Part shown: positions 35,512 through 44,412 of the stretch, one piece after another
Numbering within the stretch: position 1 is the stretch's first letter
How the letters are laid out: each line of letters opens with the position of its first letter
NCBI GenBank assembly: GCA_002716745.1
Contig: PBBW01000005.1
Span: forward strand, 248,151 to 302,007
From: Gammaproteobacteria bacterium
GTDB taxonomy: Bacteria > Pseudomonadota > Gammaproteobacteria > Magnimaribacterales > TMED112
Reading direction: 5' to 3'
DNA: 53,857 bases
Notes under the pieces: model-generated
Told to the model about the DNA's origin: nothing
The model's input: only the letters and a program-made list of their open reading frames with translations
Database searches by the model: none
Position numbers and translations under genes: made by a program

Positions 35512-35724
35512 ATGAAATATATTTTAAACGAAAACTTTTTTAAATTTTTTTTAGTAATTTGTTTAGTTCCTGCTGCGTTTTTAATAGGGAAGGTATTTCT
35601 ACTATTTCTACCAGTGATATTTTGGGTTCTTGCCTATATGGCATTTAAAAAGAAAAATAATAACGAGGCCTTAATGTGGATTGTATTTGCAATTATTGCT
35701 TTAATATTGGCATTCATAGTTTAA
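35512..35724 (+). CDS. Small hypothetical membrane protein (70 aa)
   Basis: Two or more hydrophobic segments; start abuts the previous stop. Confidence 0.6.
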   Translation: MKYILNENFFKFFLVICLVPAAFLIGKVFLLFLPVIFWVLAYMAFKKKNNNEALMWIVFAIIALILAFIV

Positions 35725-35784
35725 TTTTAAGCAATTGTTTAATTTACTTTACTAGGCAATTTTCTTATATAGAATAAAACAGCT

Positions 35785-35869
35785 GGGGATGTGGTGGAAC
35801 TGGCAGACACGCTGGATTTAGGTTCCAGTGCCGTAAGGCGTGGGGGTTCGACTCCCTCCATCCCTACCA
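35785..35869 (+). tRNA. tRNA-Leu (anticodon UAG)
   Basis: GGGGATG/CATCCCT acceptor, long variable arm, CTGGA-TTTAGGT-TCCAG anticodon arm, GGTTCGACTCC T-arm, encoded CCA. Confidence 0.96.
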
Positions 35870-35945
35870 ATGTACTTTTCGTTGCTCAAAGCACAGTGGC
35901 ATTCCTAAAACCATTGTTTGTGAGGGTAAAGGTAAAGTAAAAGAG

Positions 35946-35973
35946 AAAAAAAGGGAGATTACCCCCCTTTTTT
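35946..35973. terminator. Bidirectional intrinsic terminator between tRNA-Leu and TonB receptor
   Basis: AAAAAAAGGG-loop-CCCCCCTTTTTT hairpin with A/T tracts on both sides, at a convergent junction. Confidence 0.8.
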
Positions 35974-35989
35974 ATCTACACTCAAAAAA

Positions 35990-38191
35990 TTAGAATCTCA
36001 CATTAACTGAGGCATTTACGTTCATGCCAGGTTCTGAGAGAAGGTCTAGGTTGGCCGAGTCCACAGCCAGTCCATTGACACTTCCCCACTTCCAATATTT
36101 TTGATCTGTTAAGTTTCTTACACCAGCTTTAAGTGTGATGTTCTCATTTACCTTGAAACTTGAAAATACATCATAAATTGTATAACTAGGTAGAGTTAGG
36201 CAGGCACTTCCAGATCGTCCGCATGTTGCTGGTAGGCCTGTAGTACTTTGATCAAATCTAGTCATATATCCAGAAAATTTAAAGCGATTATTGTTTGATT
36301 TCCAATTAAAATTAACAATCATTTCAGCAGGATTAATCGATGTTAGATTCTCGTTATTTTTTTCGCCATTACTACTGTTATAACCAAATGAAATATCAAG
36401 GTTGTCATTTAATACTGTGTCGAACGATACTTCGTACCCATCAATAGTCACTTCATCAAGGTTTCTGTATTGGAATAACATGACACCCCTATTACTGAAA
36501 CCTGCAAAGGCAGAATCGATGAAATCTTCATACTCATTGGTATATGCAGCCACTGAAAAACGTGAGTAATCAAAATTTGCTCTTACCCCAATTTCATAGC
36601 CACTACTTGTTTCGGACTCTAGATTCGGATTACTAATAATTGCATAGTTTCTTGCAAAGTTTGTGAAACTTAAATTTGCTGATTCATAATCTGGGCTTCT
36701 AAAACCTTCAGCGTATTGTACAAAAGCACTAAATCTATCTCCTAAATCTTGAAGCAAGCCTACCTTCAAAGAAGTCTCGCTGTCATTAATTTCAGCAACA
36801 TCAGTGCTTACAGCTGTATTAGAATAGAGTCTATCTACATTTGGATTCAGTTCATGATTATCAAACCTCACACCTAGCACTCCCGTTGTACTCTCAGACA
36901 ATGTCACTCTATCACTCAAGTAAAACGCAGTTCTAACTGTTTCAGTATCAGGGAAAGTCTTCCCAGGATACTGTTCACCATCGACCAAAGTTGAAACTTC
37001 CCTTGTAATCAAATTTGTTTCAGAACTGTTACGATACCTTTGTGTATCGAGAGTTTCTGTATTAAATCCATAAACTATGTCATGAATCATTCTCTCCCCA
37101 AATTTAAGTTGTTTATTCATTTCAAAAGTTATCCCTGAAATGGACTGATTAAACTGAAAATCTCTAAACACTGCCATCGGCATTGGTGGAGCAGGGGGCC
37201 CAAAATTAGACATTGTCAAAACTAGTCTTTCTTTATTAGTAATTTGTTGTTGATCTGTTTCCTGTTTATAAAGTTTTATACTTCCCACATCAAAAAAACT
37301 ATTACCAGAAAAGTCATATGAGAAGCTAAGTCTTTCTCTACTTCCTTCGTCATCTCCTAGAGATGATGTTGTGGTTATAATTCTAGGGAAGTAAGCACCT
37401 GATGTTCCCAACTCTGTATTTAAAATCCAGTCACCAGACCAGGTTTGCTTATCAAACGTAACGGTTAATGCCACAGTTTCTGAGAATTTGTATTTAACCT
37501 TACTAATGAAACTCTTTCCATCGCCTGTAAAAGGATTTGAGGCAGAATCAGTTATATCGTCATGAAGTTCCATTTCTGACCTATCACGGTTAGCAACTTG
37601 TATATATGCTCCTACGCCATCAAAAGCAAATCCCCCAAGCATTGCAACTTTTGTATGTTCAGTATCTGCATGATGAGCATATGTACCAGAAAAGAAAGCA
37701 CCATCACCAGTCACAAAGTCAAATGGATCTTTAGTGATATAAGAGATGGCTCCAGCCATTCCATCTGAACCATACAAAGCAGAGCTGGGCCCTTTTAGTA
37801 TTTCAACTTTTTTCAGAAGCTCTGGATCAACAACATCCCTACCATATCCTGTGTAGGCGTCAGAAACTCTAATGCCATCGATAAGTATATTTACCCTTGT
37901 TCCTCCGAGGCCCCTTATAGAAACCCCATCATTATAATATCTGCCGTAGGCTGTATCAGTCGATACACTAACTCCAACAGTCTTGCTTAAAACATCCCCA
38001 ATATCAGCTACTATTCTGTCTTCCATATCTTCTTGGGTGATCAAAGCAACTGATCCAATAACCTCACTAAGAACAACAGGAACTTTTGAGGATATCACGA
38101 CAACCTCTTCTACATCCTCTTCTTGACCTTTCAAATCAAAGCATGTTGCTAAGATAAGAGGGACTAAAATTAAATAACGCTTTATAAACAT
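35990..38191 (-). CDS. TonB-dependent outer membrane receptor, probable heme/hemoprotein receptor
   Basis: Plug motif GVSIRGLGGTRVNILIDGIRVSD, GPSSALYGSDGMAGAISYITKDP; EGFRSPDY...NPNLESETSSGYEIG; divergent from hmuT with Fur boxes. Confidence 0.92.
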   Translation of the reverse strand: MFIKRYLILVPLILATCFDLKGQEEDVEEVVVISSKVPVVLSEVIGSVALITQEDMEDRIVADIGDVLSKTVGVSVSTDTAYGRYYNDGVSIRGLGGTRVNILIDGIRVSDAYTGYGRDVVDPELLKKVEILKGPSSALYGSDGMAGAISYITKDPFDFVTGDGAFFSGTYAHHADTEHTKVAMLGGFAFDGVGAYIQVANRDRSEMELHDDITDSASNPFTGDGKSFISKVKYKFSETVALTVTFDKQTWSGDWILNTELGTSGAYFPRIITTTSSLGDDEGSRERLSFSYDFSGNSFFDVGSIKLYKQETDQQQITNKERLVLTMSNFGPPAPPMPMAVFRDFQFNQSISGITFEMNKQLKFGERMIHDIVYGFNTETLDTQRYRNSSETNLITREVSTLVDGEQYPGKTFPDTETVRTAFYLSDRVTLSESTTGVLGVRFDNHELNPNVDRLYSNTAVSTDVAEINDSETSLKVGLLQDLGDRFSAFVQYAEGFRSPDYESANLSFTNFARNYAIISNPNLESETSSGYEIGVRANFDYSRFSVAAYTNEYEDFIDSAFAGFSNRGVMLFQYRNLDEVTIDGYEVSFDTVLNDNLDISFGYNSSNGEKNNENLTSINPAEMIVNFNWKSNNNRFKFSGYMTRFDQSTTGLPATCGRSGSACLTLPSYTIYDVFSSFKVNENITLKAGVRNLTDQKYWKWGSVNGLAVDSANLDLLSEPGMNVNASVNVRF

Positions 38192-38212
38192 AATACTCTT
38201 CCTTCAACTATC

Positions 38213-38231
38213 GAGAATGATTCTCATTTAC
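38213..38231. promoter_or_regulatory. Candidate Fur box 1
   Basis: GAGAATGATTCTCATTTAC versus Fur consensus GATAATGATAATCATTATC, about 14/19 by eye. Confidence 0.75.
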
Positions 38232-38235
38232 ACTA

Positions 38236-38254
38236 GTTAATGATTATCATTTAC
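38236..38254. promoter_or_regulatory. Candidate Fur box 2
   Basis: GTTAATGATTATCATTTAC, about 15/19 to Fur consensus; in the divergent TonB receptor / hmuT promoter. Confidence 0.78.
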
Positions 38255-38283
38255 AAAATGAAAGAAATCAATACAATTTGATC

Positions 38284-39132
38284 ATGGACCTTAAGAAAAA
38301 AATTCTTTTTTTTATTTTTGTAGCTGAACTTGCCGCCGATTGTGAGCAAGCTGTGGATCCTACAAGAGTAATAGTAGCTGGAGGTTCACTCACAGAAATA
38401 ATTTTTTTTCTTGGAGAAGAAAGTGTTTTAACTGCAGTAGATATAACTTCTAACTATCCTGGGTCAGCTACTTCTTTGCCATCAATTGGATATGTAAGAG
38501 CACTTTCAACAGAGGGTATTCTTTCACTTAATCCTACCCTAATTCTTGGAGAAGAGGACATGGGGCCGCCACTTGTTGTTGATCAAATCAAGTCAACTGG
38601 TATAGATCTCAGAGTCATTGAGGAGGATTACTCATTGAATAGCATCAAAAACAAGATCATCTGTGTTGCGAAAATTTTAGGTATTGAAAAAAAAGGGGAT
38701 CAAATCTTTCATGAAAAACTTAATAGCACTATTATTGACTTACAAGCATTAAGCCTTTTTAACCAAAACAATCTAAAGAAAGTTTTAATTATTTTAAATA
38801 TGGATGGCACGTCTCCAATAGTTGCAGGCAAAAATACATCTGCAAATGGTTTTATTGAAATGATGGGAGCAGAAAATGCTGTAACTGGTTTTGATGGTTG
38901 GAAGCCAGTAGGGGCGGAATCAATCATTCAGATGAATCCAGATATGGTTATTATTACAGAGAGAGGAATTAGAAATTTTGAATCAATTGATGAATTTATT
39001 GAAAAAACTTCCCTTGGATTCACATCTGCTGGAAAAAATGGAAAAATTTTTGCTTTAGATGGTATGAAAATGTTAGGTTTTGGGCCAAGATCGCCTGACA
39101 CTGCACTAGAGCTAGCAAAAATAATCAATTAG
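38284..39132 (+). CDS. hmuT: Heme ABC transporter periplasmic binding protein HmuT (ATG 38284; TTG 38278 in ORF track)
   Basis: SNYPGSATSLPSIGYVRALSTEGILSLNPTLILGEEDMGPP, typical of HmuT-type heme-binding proteins. Confidence 0.9.
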   Translation: MDLKKKILFFIFVAELAADCEQAVDPTRVIVAGGSLTEIIFFLGEESVLTAVDITSNYPGSATSLPSIGYVRALSTEGILSLNPTLILGEEDMGPPLVVDQIKSTGIDLRVIEEDYSLNSIKNKIICVAKILGIEKKGDQIFHEKLNSTIIDLQALSLFNQNNLKKVLIILNMDGTSPIVAGKNTSANGFIEMMGAENAVTGFDGWKPVGAESIIQMNPDMVIITERGIRNFESIDEFIEKTSLGFTSAGKNGKIFALDGMKMLGFGPRSPDTALELAKIIN

Positions 39133-39133
39133 C

Positions 39134-40171
39134 GTGTTCGAATTAATATCTAAATTCAATAAATTAAAATTTATTAACAACCTACAGTTATTAATAATAT
39201 TAATACTTGTTGTTGTTCTATTTATTTCTTTATACCTTGGTATTTCTCTTGGTAGTTTTCAAATTTCTTTTTTTGACTATTTATTTGGGAATGACTCAAA
39301 ACTTCAGCAAAGAGTATTTGAGGAAATTAGACTGCCTAGAGTTTTTCTAGCAGGGATAGTTGGTGCAAGCTTAGCTTTGTCAGGCGCCTCATTACAAGGT
39401 CTATTTAGAAATCCTCTTGCTGATCCAGGCTTAATTGGAGTTTCTGCTGGCGCAGCCCTCGGTGCAACTTTGGTGATTGTTTTAGGATCAAGTTGGGTGC
39501 CAAGTTATATATTTGGTCCATTCATTCTTCCTCTTTCAGCAATAGCAGGAGCAGCATTTGTTATTTATCTGCTTTATTTATTTACAAAGGGCTTTGGATA
39601 TAGTGGTATCACATACATGCTCTTAGTAGGAATAGCAGTAAATGCATTGGCTTCTGTAGGGATTGGAATACTAACTTTCATAAGCACTGATTCAGAATTG
39701 AGAGGCCTTACGTTTTGGACTATGGGGAGCTTCGGTGCAGCAAATTGGCTTTTAGTCTTACCTGCTTATATTTTCATAATTCCAGCATTCATTTGGCTGC
39801 TAAATTCAGCAAGAAAGCTAGATTTACTACAGCTTGGTGAACCTGAAGCAATTAGGCTTGGAGTTGATGTAAGAAGTTTAAAATTTAAGGTGATAATAAC
39901 CTCAGCAATTGTTGTGGGAATAAGTGTTTCTTTATCAGGCATGATCGGATTTGTTGGATTAGTGGTGCCGCACCTGGTCCGTTTAATTGGAGGAGTAAAT
40001 CATAATTATCTGATACCAGCATCAATTATTTTTGGGTCATCAATAATGATCATTGCCGATCTTTTATCAAGGGTATTGATACAGCCCGCCGAACTACCAG
40101 TAGGACTTCTTACAAGTGCAATCGGAGCACCCTTTTTTCTTTGGTTAATATTAAGAGTTAAAAAAACATGA
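39134..40171 (+). CDS. hmuU: Heme ABC transporter permease HmuU (GTG start)
   Basis: FecCD-type permease: RLPRVFLAGIVGASLALSGASLQGLFRNPLADPGLIGVSAGAALGA; GFVGLVVPHLVRLIGG. Confidence 0.95.
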   Translation: MFELISKFNKLKFINNLQLLIILILVVVLFISLYLGISLGSFQISFFDYLFGNDSKLQQRVFEEIRLPRVFLAGIVGASLALSGASLQGLFRNPLADPGLIGVSAGAALGATLVIVLGSSWVPSYIFGPFILPLSAIAGAAFVIYLLYLFTKGFGYSGITYMLLVGIAVNALASVGIGILTFISTDSELRGLTFWTMGSFGAANWLLVLPAYIFIIPAFIWLLNSARKLDLLQLGEPEAIRLGVDVRSLKFKVIITSAIVVGISVSLSGMIGFVGLVVPHLVRLIGGVNHNYLIPASIIFGSSIMIIADLLSRVLIQPAELPVGLLTSAIGAPFFLWLILRVKKT

Positions 40172-40941
40172 GTATTGTTGGAAAAAATATTTCATATGAA
40201 ATAAATGGAGCTAAGATTTTAGAAGATATTGATTTCAAGCTTAATCAAAACGAAATAGTGTCAATTATTGGCCCTAATGGTGCGGGAAAGTCTACACTTT
40301 TAGGACTGTTAGCAGGTGATATCCTTCCGACATCTGGCAAAGTTTTCTATCAAGGAAGAGAATTGGAATCTATAAGTATTCAAGATCGAGCCTTTTTAAG
40401 AAGTGTTATGTCTCAATCTCAGCAAATTATTTTTGACTACTCAGTCAAAGAAATAATAGAGATGGGCTGGATAGAAAGGGGGATTGCTAAATACTCGGGA
40501 AATTTTTCTGAAGCTGTAACAAATATTGCTGATGAGTGCGATCTTAAAAAGTTGTTACACAGAAAATTTAATGTTTTATCAGGTGGAGAACAAAGGAGGG
40601 TTCATTATGCTAGAACAATTTTACAGCTTTGGAGACACTCTAATTCTAATGATGAAAGATTTATGTTTCTTGATGAGCCTACTGCAAATCTCGATTTATA
40701 TTATGAATTAAAATTAATGAATTCTATAAAAGAGAAGGCTAAAGAAGGATATGGAATCGGGCTAATTGTTCACGATTTAAATCTAGCCTCAATCTTTTCT
40801 GATAAAGTCTTATTACTTAAAAATGGTGAATGCATATCATATGGGGAGCCATCTGAAGTATTAACGGCAAAAAAACTAACAGAAGTATATGGGATTCCTA
40901 TGAAAGTTAACGATAGAACAAAAAGAATCACTTATTATTAA
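40168..40941 (+). CDS. hmuV: Heme ABC transporter ATPase HmuV
   Basis: GPNGAGKSTLLGLLAGD, LSGGEQRRVHYARTILQL, MFLDEPTANLDL. Confidence 0.94.
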   Translation: MSIVGKNISYEINGAKILEDIDFKLNQNEIVSIIGPNGAGKSTLLGLLAGDILPTSGKVFYQGRELESISIQDRAFLRSVMSQSQQIIFDYSVKEIIEMGWIERGIAKYSGNFSEAVTNIADECDLKKLLHRKFNVLSGGEQRRVHYARTILQLWRHSNSNDERFMFLDEPTANLDLYYELKLMNSIKEKAKEGYGIGLIVHDLNLASIFSDKVLLLKNGECISYGEPSEVLTAKKLTEVYGIPMKVNDRTKRITYY

Positions 40942-40944
40942 TAA

Positions 40945-41670
40945 ATGAGCAAAGAAAAATACGAGATTGAAGCAATGAATTTATTAAGAACTTCAACTGA
41001 AGGAGTTCTTTCAACAATTTCCGTACAAAATAAAGGTTTTCCTTTCGGAAGTTTTTCAACCTTTTGTACGGACCGAGATAGATCGATATTGATCTATGCT
41101 AGTGATCTTGCACAGCACACAAAAAACATCATTCAAAATCAAAAGGCATCCTTCACATTATTTTCTTTATCAAAAGAGGCGGATAAACAAGATAGTAAGC
41201 GTTTGACCTTACAGGGATGCATGAAGAGGGTCTCGGATGATGAATATGACACATGCAAACAGAGGTTTCATAAATTTTTTCCAAAGAGTAAAGCTTATGA
41301 AAAAATGCATGACTTTAATGTTTACAAGATTTCAATTAAACACGCAAGATGGATTGGTGGATTTGGGCAAATTGCATGGCTTAAGGAGGATAAATGGAAG
41401 GAGAATAAACCAAAATGGTCCAGACAAGAGAGTGAAATTGTTCAACACATGAACGAGGATCATCAAAATGTTGTAATTTCTGCATTACACGCACAACATA
41501 ATATCAAAGACAGGGAAGCTCGAATGGAATGTCTTACAATTGACGGATATTACGTAAAATCAAAACAAAACCTTTTTTTCATATTTTTTGAAGAACCAGT
41601 TTTGAATATGAAAAATTATAGAGAAGCTTTAGTAAATCAGGCAAAAAAATATAGATCTTTTGAGCTGTAA
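40945..41670 (+). CDS. hugZ: HugZ/HutZ-family heme utilisation (heme-degrading) protein
   Basis: PNPOx-like N-domain plus DUF2470-like C-domain (IVQHMNEDHQNVVISAL); follows hmuV. Confidence 0.88.
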   Translation: MSKEKYEIEAMNLLRTSTEGVLSTISVQNKGFPFGSFSTFCTDRDRSILIYASDLAQHTKNIIQNQKASFTLFSLSKEADKQDSKRLTLQGCMKRVSDDEYDTCKQRFHKFFPKSKAYEKMHDFNVYKISIKHARWIGGFGQIAWLKEDKWKENKPKWSRQESEIVQHMNEDHQNVVISALHAQHNIKDREARMECLTIDGYYVKSKQNLFFIFFEEPVLNMKNYREALVNQAKKYRSFEL

Positions 41671-41675
41671 ATCAC

Positions 41676-41703
41676 TTGATAAAACATAAACAAATCATAT
41701 ATT
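41676..41703 (+). promoter_or_regulatory. Candidate sigma70 promoter upstream of the alternative oxidase
   Basis: TTGATA - 16 nt - TATATT inside the only sizeable (56 bp) gap between hugZ and the aox ATG; weak evidence in AT-rich DNA. Confidence 0.35.
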
Positions 41704-41726
41704 TATTTATAACAAACATTTATATT

Positions 41727-42335
41727 ATGAAATCTTTTGAAAAAACCGGGAATTCAAGCATCTCAGATAATTTTGCATATTCAATGACAATGTTTTTTAG
41801 ATTCATAGCTGATACATTTTTTGCAAAAAGGTATGGCCATAGAGCCGTAGTATTAGAAACAGTAGCAGGTGTACCAGGTATGGTTGCAGGCATGTTGATG
41901 CATTTTAAAAGCTTGAGATCAATGAAAACCGGATATGGTGTACATATCAGAGAAATGCTTGCTGAAGCAGAAAATGAAAGAATGCACCTTATGTTTTTCA
42001 TAGAAATAGCTAAGCCAAATATATTTGAAAGAGCGCTTGTAATGTTTGCGCAAGCGATTTTTGGAGCTTTTTATTTCCTAATGTATGTTTTTTTCACAAA
42101 AACTGCTCATAGAATGATAGGTTTTTTTGAAGACGAAGCGGTCAAAAGCTATGCAGATTACTTAACCCTAATTGAACAGGGAAAAATTAAAAATGTAAAA
42201 GCACCAAGAATAGCTATCGAATATTACAACTTACCAGATGATGCAAGATTAGTTGATCTTGTTAAATGTGTAAAAGCTGATGAAGAGCATCATAGTGAAG
42301 TTAATCATAAATATGCAGACGAGGAAATAGGATGA
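41727..42335 (+). CDS. aox: Alternative oxidase (di-iron ubiquinol terminal oxidase); ATG 41727 preferred over upstream TTG
   Basis: LETVAGVPGMVAGMLMHFKSLR, EAENERMHLMFF, EDEAVKSYADYL, DEEHHSEVNH: all four AOX iron-ligand helices. Confidence 0.96.
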   Translation: MKSFEKTGNSSISDNFAYSMTMFFRFIADTFFAKRYGHRAVVLETVAGVPGMVAGMLMHFKSLRSMKTGYGVHIREMLAEAENERMHLMFFIEIAKPNIFERALVMFAQAIFGAFYFLMYVFFTKTAHRMIGFFEDEAVKSYADYLTLIEQGKIKNVKAPRIAIEYYNLPDDARLVDLVKCVKADEEHHSEVNHKYADEEIG

Positions 42336-42763
42336 GAAATTTATTGTTATATGCCGTTTTAATTTGGAGCTTTGCTATAAGTAGCGAGGAGTATGAAGTG
42401 AAAATGTTGAATTTTGGAAGTGGTGGCTCGATGGTATTTGAGCCTGGTTTTTTGAAAGTTAATGTTGGAGATACAGTACACTTTAAATCTGTCGATATGG
42501 CTCATAATTCTGAATCAACTAAAGGATTAGTCCCTGCCAACGCTTTAGGCTGGAAAGGAAATATAAATGAAGATATTAGTGTAACTCTTACCGAAGAGGG
42601 TGTTTATGTATACCAGTGTACCCCCCATCTGATTCTAGGCATGGTAGGTGTGATTCAAGTGGGCAGACCGACCAACTTAGATGAAATTAAAGGCAATATC
42701 GGTAGTATGACGTTTGCAGTGAACGCAGAAAGATTACAAAGCTATATAGACCAAGTAAATTAA
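42332..42763 (+). CDS. Pseudoazurin-like periplasmic cupredoxin
   Basis: Signal peptide; KVNVGDTVHFKSVDMAHNSES; Cu-site YQCTPHLILGMVGVIQVG; ATGA overlap with aox. Confidence 0.9.
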   Translation: MRNLLLYAVLIWSFAISSEEYEVKMLNFGSGGSMVFEPGFLKVNVGDTVHFKSVDMAHNSESTKGLVPANALGWKGNINEDISVTLTEEGVYVYQCTPHLILGMVGVIQVGRPTNLDEIKGNIGSMTFAVNAERLQSYIDQVN

Positions 42764-42764
42764 G

Positions 42765-43163
42765 ATGGTTGAAATAGTTTCGATATTTATATCAGGTTTA
42801 ATTACAGGAATGATTATTTTTCAGACATCAGTGGTTGCGCCTTCTGTTTTTAAAACCCTTCCTGAGGAAAGAGCGGGCCCGTTTCTAAGATCAATTTTTC
42901 CAAAACTATTTTTAATAATCTTAGTTTTAGGAGCTGTTCAAACTGTAATATCTGTCATTCAGGCCTCAATAATCTTAACAGTAATAGGTTTCGTTACATT
43001 CATATCAATGTTAATTGCTTATCTAATTGTGCCTGCAACCAATAAGGCAAGAGATGAAAACAACGAAAAAGCTTTTAAAAGACTTCATTTAACTAGCGTT
43101 ATTTTGACTGTAATCGTCTTATTAATAAATGTTCTATTTATTTTTATGGTCAAAGCCTTGTAA
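42765..43163 (+). CDS. DUF4149/TMEM205-like membrane protein
   Basis: About four TM segments; family-like GMIIFQTSVVAPSVFKTLPEERAGPFLRSIFPKLF. Confidence 0.7.
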   Translation: MVEIVSIFISGLITGMIIFQTSVVAPSVFKTLPEERAGPFLRSIFPKLFLIILVLGAVQTVISVIQASIILTVIGFVTFISMLIAYLIVPATNKARDENNEKAFKRLHLTSVILTVIVLLINVLFIFMVKAL

Positions 43164-43191
43164 AATATTACTTAATATTTAAGGAGAAATT

Positions 43192-43497
43192 ATGTTCGTA
43201 AAATTAACTCAAAAATGTGACTCATTTGGAAGATGGATGGCAATGGCACTCGAGAACGGTGACCGTCTAAGACAGCATGGGGGCACAATAATATTTGCAG
43301 GAACGGAAAAAGACGATGATACCAATATGTTTGCAATCATACATTATGAAAGCATGGAGGGTCTAAAATCATTTAAAGAAGATAAAGAGTTCGCTGAGAT
43401 TAGAGCAGCAGCCGGCGCTCATGTTGAAACAACAGCAGTGACATTCCTAAATGAAAACCCCTTAGTTAATCATCCAAGCTCTATCAAAAATCCGTAA
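43192..43497 (+). CDS. Small (101 aa) conserved protein, DUF3764/ABM-like
   Basis: Strong SD AAGGAGAAATTATG; ferredoxin-like small domain pattern. Confidence 0.6.
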   Translation: MFVKLTQKCDSFGRWMAMALENGDRLRQHGGTIIFAGTEKDDDTNMFAIIHYESMEGLKSFKEDKEFAEIRAAAGAHVETTAVTFLNENPLVNHPSSIKNP

Positions 43498-43502
43498 AGC
43501 TT

Positions 43503-44387
43503 GTGAAAGTACTTAGAACAGATGATTCGAGGTTTGAAAATCTAAAAGACTACAACTTTAACCCCAACTATTTGGAGATTAATCACGAGGGTGTTTCTCT
43601 GAGAATGCACTACCTTGATGAAAATTCACAGTCCGATGAAGTTGTTCTTTTATTGCATGGAGAACCTTCTTGGTCATATCTATATAGGAAGATGATTCCA
43701 TTGTTAGTGAAAGCAGGTAAGAGGGTTATTGCTCCAGATCTTATTGGATTTGGTAAATCAGATAAGCTTTCAGAGCGGGAAGATTATTCTTACTTGAATC
43801 ACATTCAATGGACCTCTTCATTGCTGACACACTTAAAGCTAAAGAATATGATTTTATTTGCCCAAGACTGGGGTGGATTGATTGGTTTAAGGTTGCTGGC
43901 AAATGCTCCTGAAAATTTTTCGGGTCTCGTTGTGTCTAATTCAGGTTTACCTGTTGGGATAGGATCTTCCGAAGGCTTTAACCAATGGTTAAATTTTAGT
44001 CAAACAGTTGAAGATTTTAATTCTGGCAAAATTGTCAATCAAGGGAGTATGTCAAAATTGAATGAGGAAGAAGTTGCCGCTTATAATGCTCCATTTCCAA
44101 ATGAGGACTATAAAGCTGGTCCAAGGGTCTTCCCAAAATTAGTACCAATAACCACTGAACATCCGCAAGTTAAGGAAAATATAGAGGCTTGGGAGGTTTT
44201 AAAGAATTTTGATAAACCTACAATAGCTCTATTCGGTGAACATGATATGGCCTTCAAGGAACAGGATAAATATATAATTGAAAAAATAAAAGGTGCTGAG
44301 GGAATGCCGCATCGTAGAATTAATGCAGGACATTTCTCCCAAGAAAATCAGCCAGAGGAGCTTGTAGAAGCCATTTTGTCAATTTAA
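43503..44387 (+). CDS. Haloalkane dehalogenase, HLD-I (DhlA/DhmA) like; GTG start
   Basis: LLHGEPSWSYLYRKMIP, FAQDWGGLIGLRL nucleophile, FGEHDMAFKE, NAGHFSQEN. Confidence 0.85.
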   Translation: MKVLRTDDSRFENLKDYNFNPNYLEINHEGVSLRMHYLDENSQSDEVVLLLHGEPSWSYLYRKMIPLLVKAGKRVIAPDLIGFGKSDKLSEREDYSYLNHIQWTSSLLTHLKLKNMILFAQDWGGLIGLRLLANAPENFSGLVVSNSGLPVGIGSSEGFNQWLNFSQTVEDFNSGKIVNQGSMSKLNEEEVAAYNAPFPNEDYKAGPRVFPKLVPITTEHPQVKENIEAWEVLKNFDKPTIALFGEHDMAFKEQDKYIIEKIKGAEGMPHRRINAGHFSQENQPEELVEAILSI

Positions 44388-44412
44388 AAAAACCAGATGT
44401 TAAAATTTAAAA

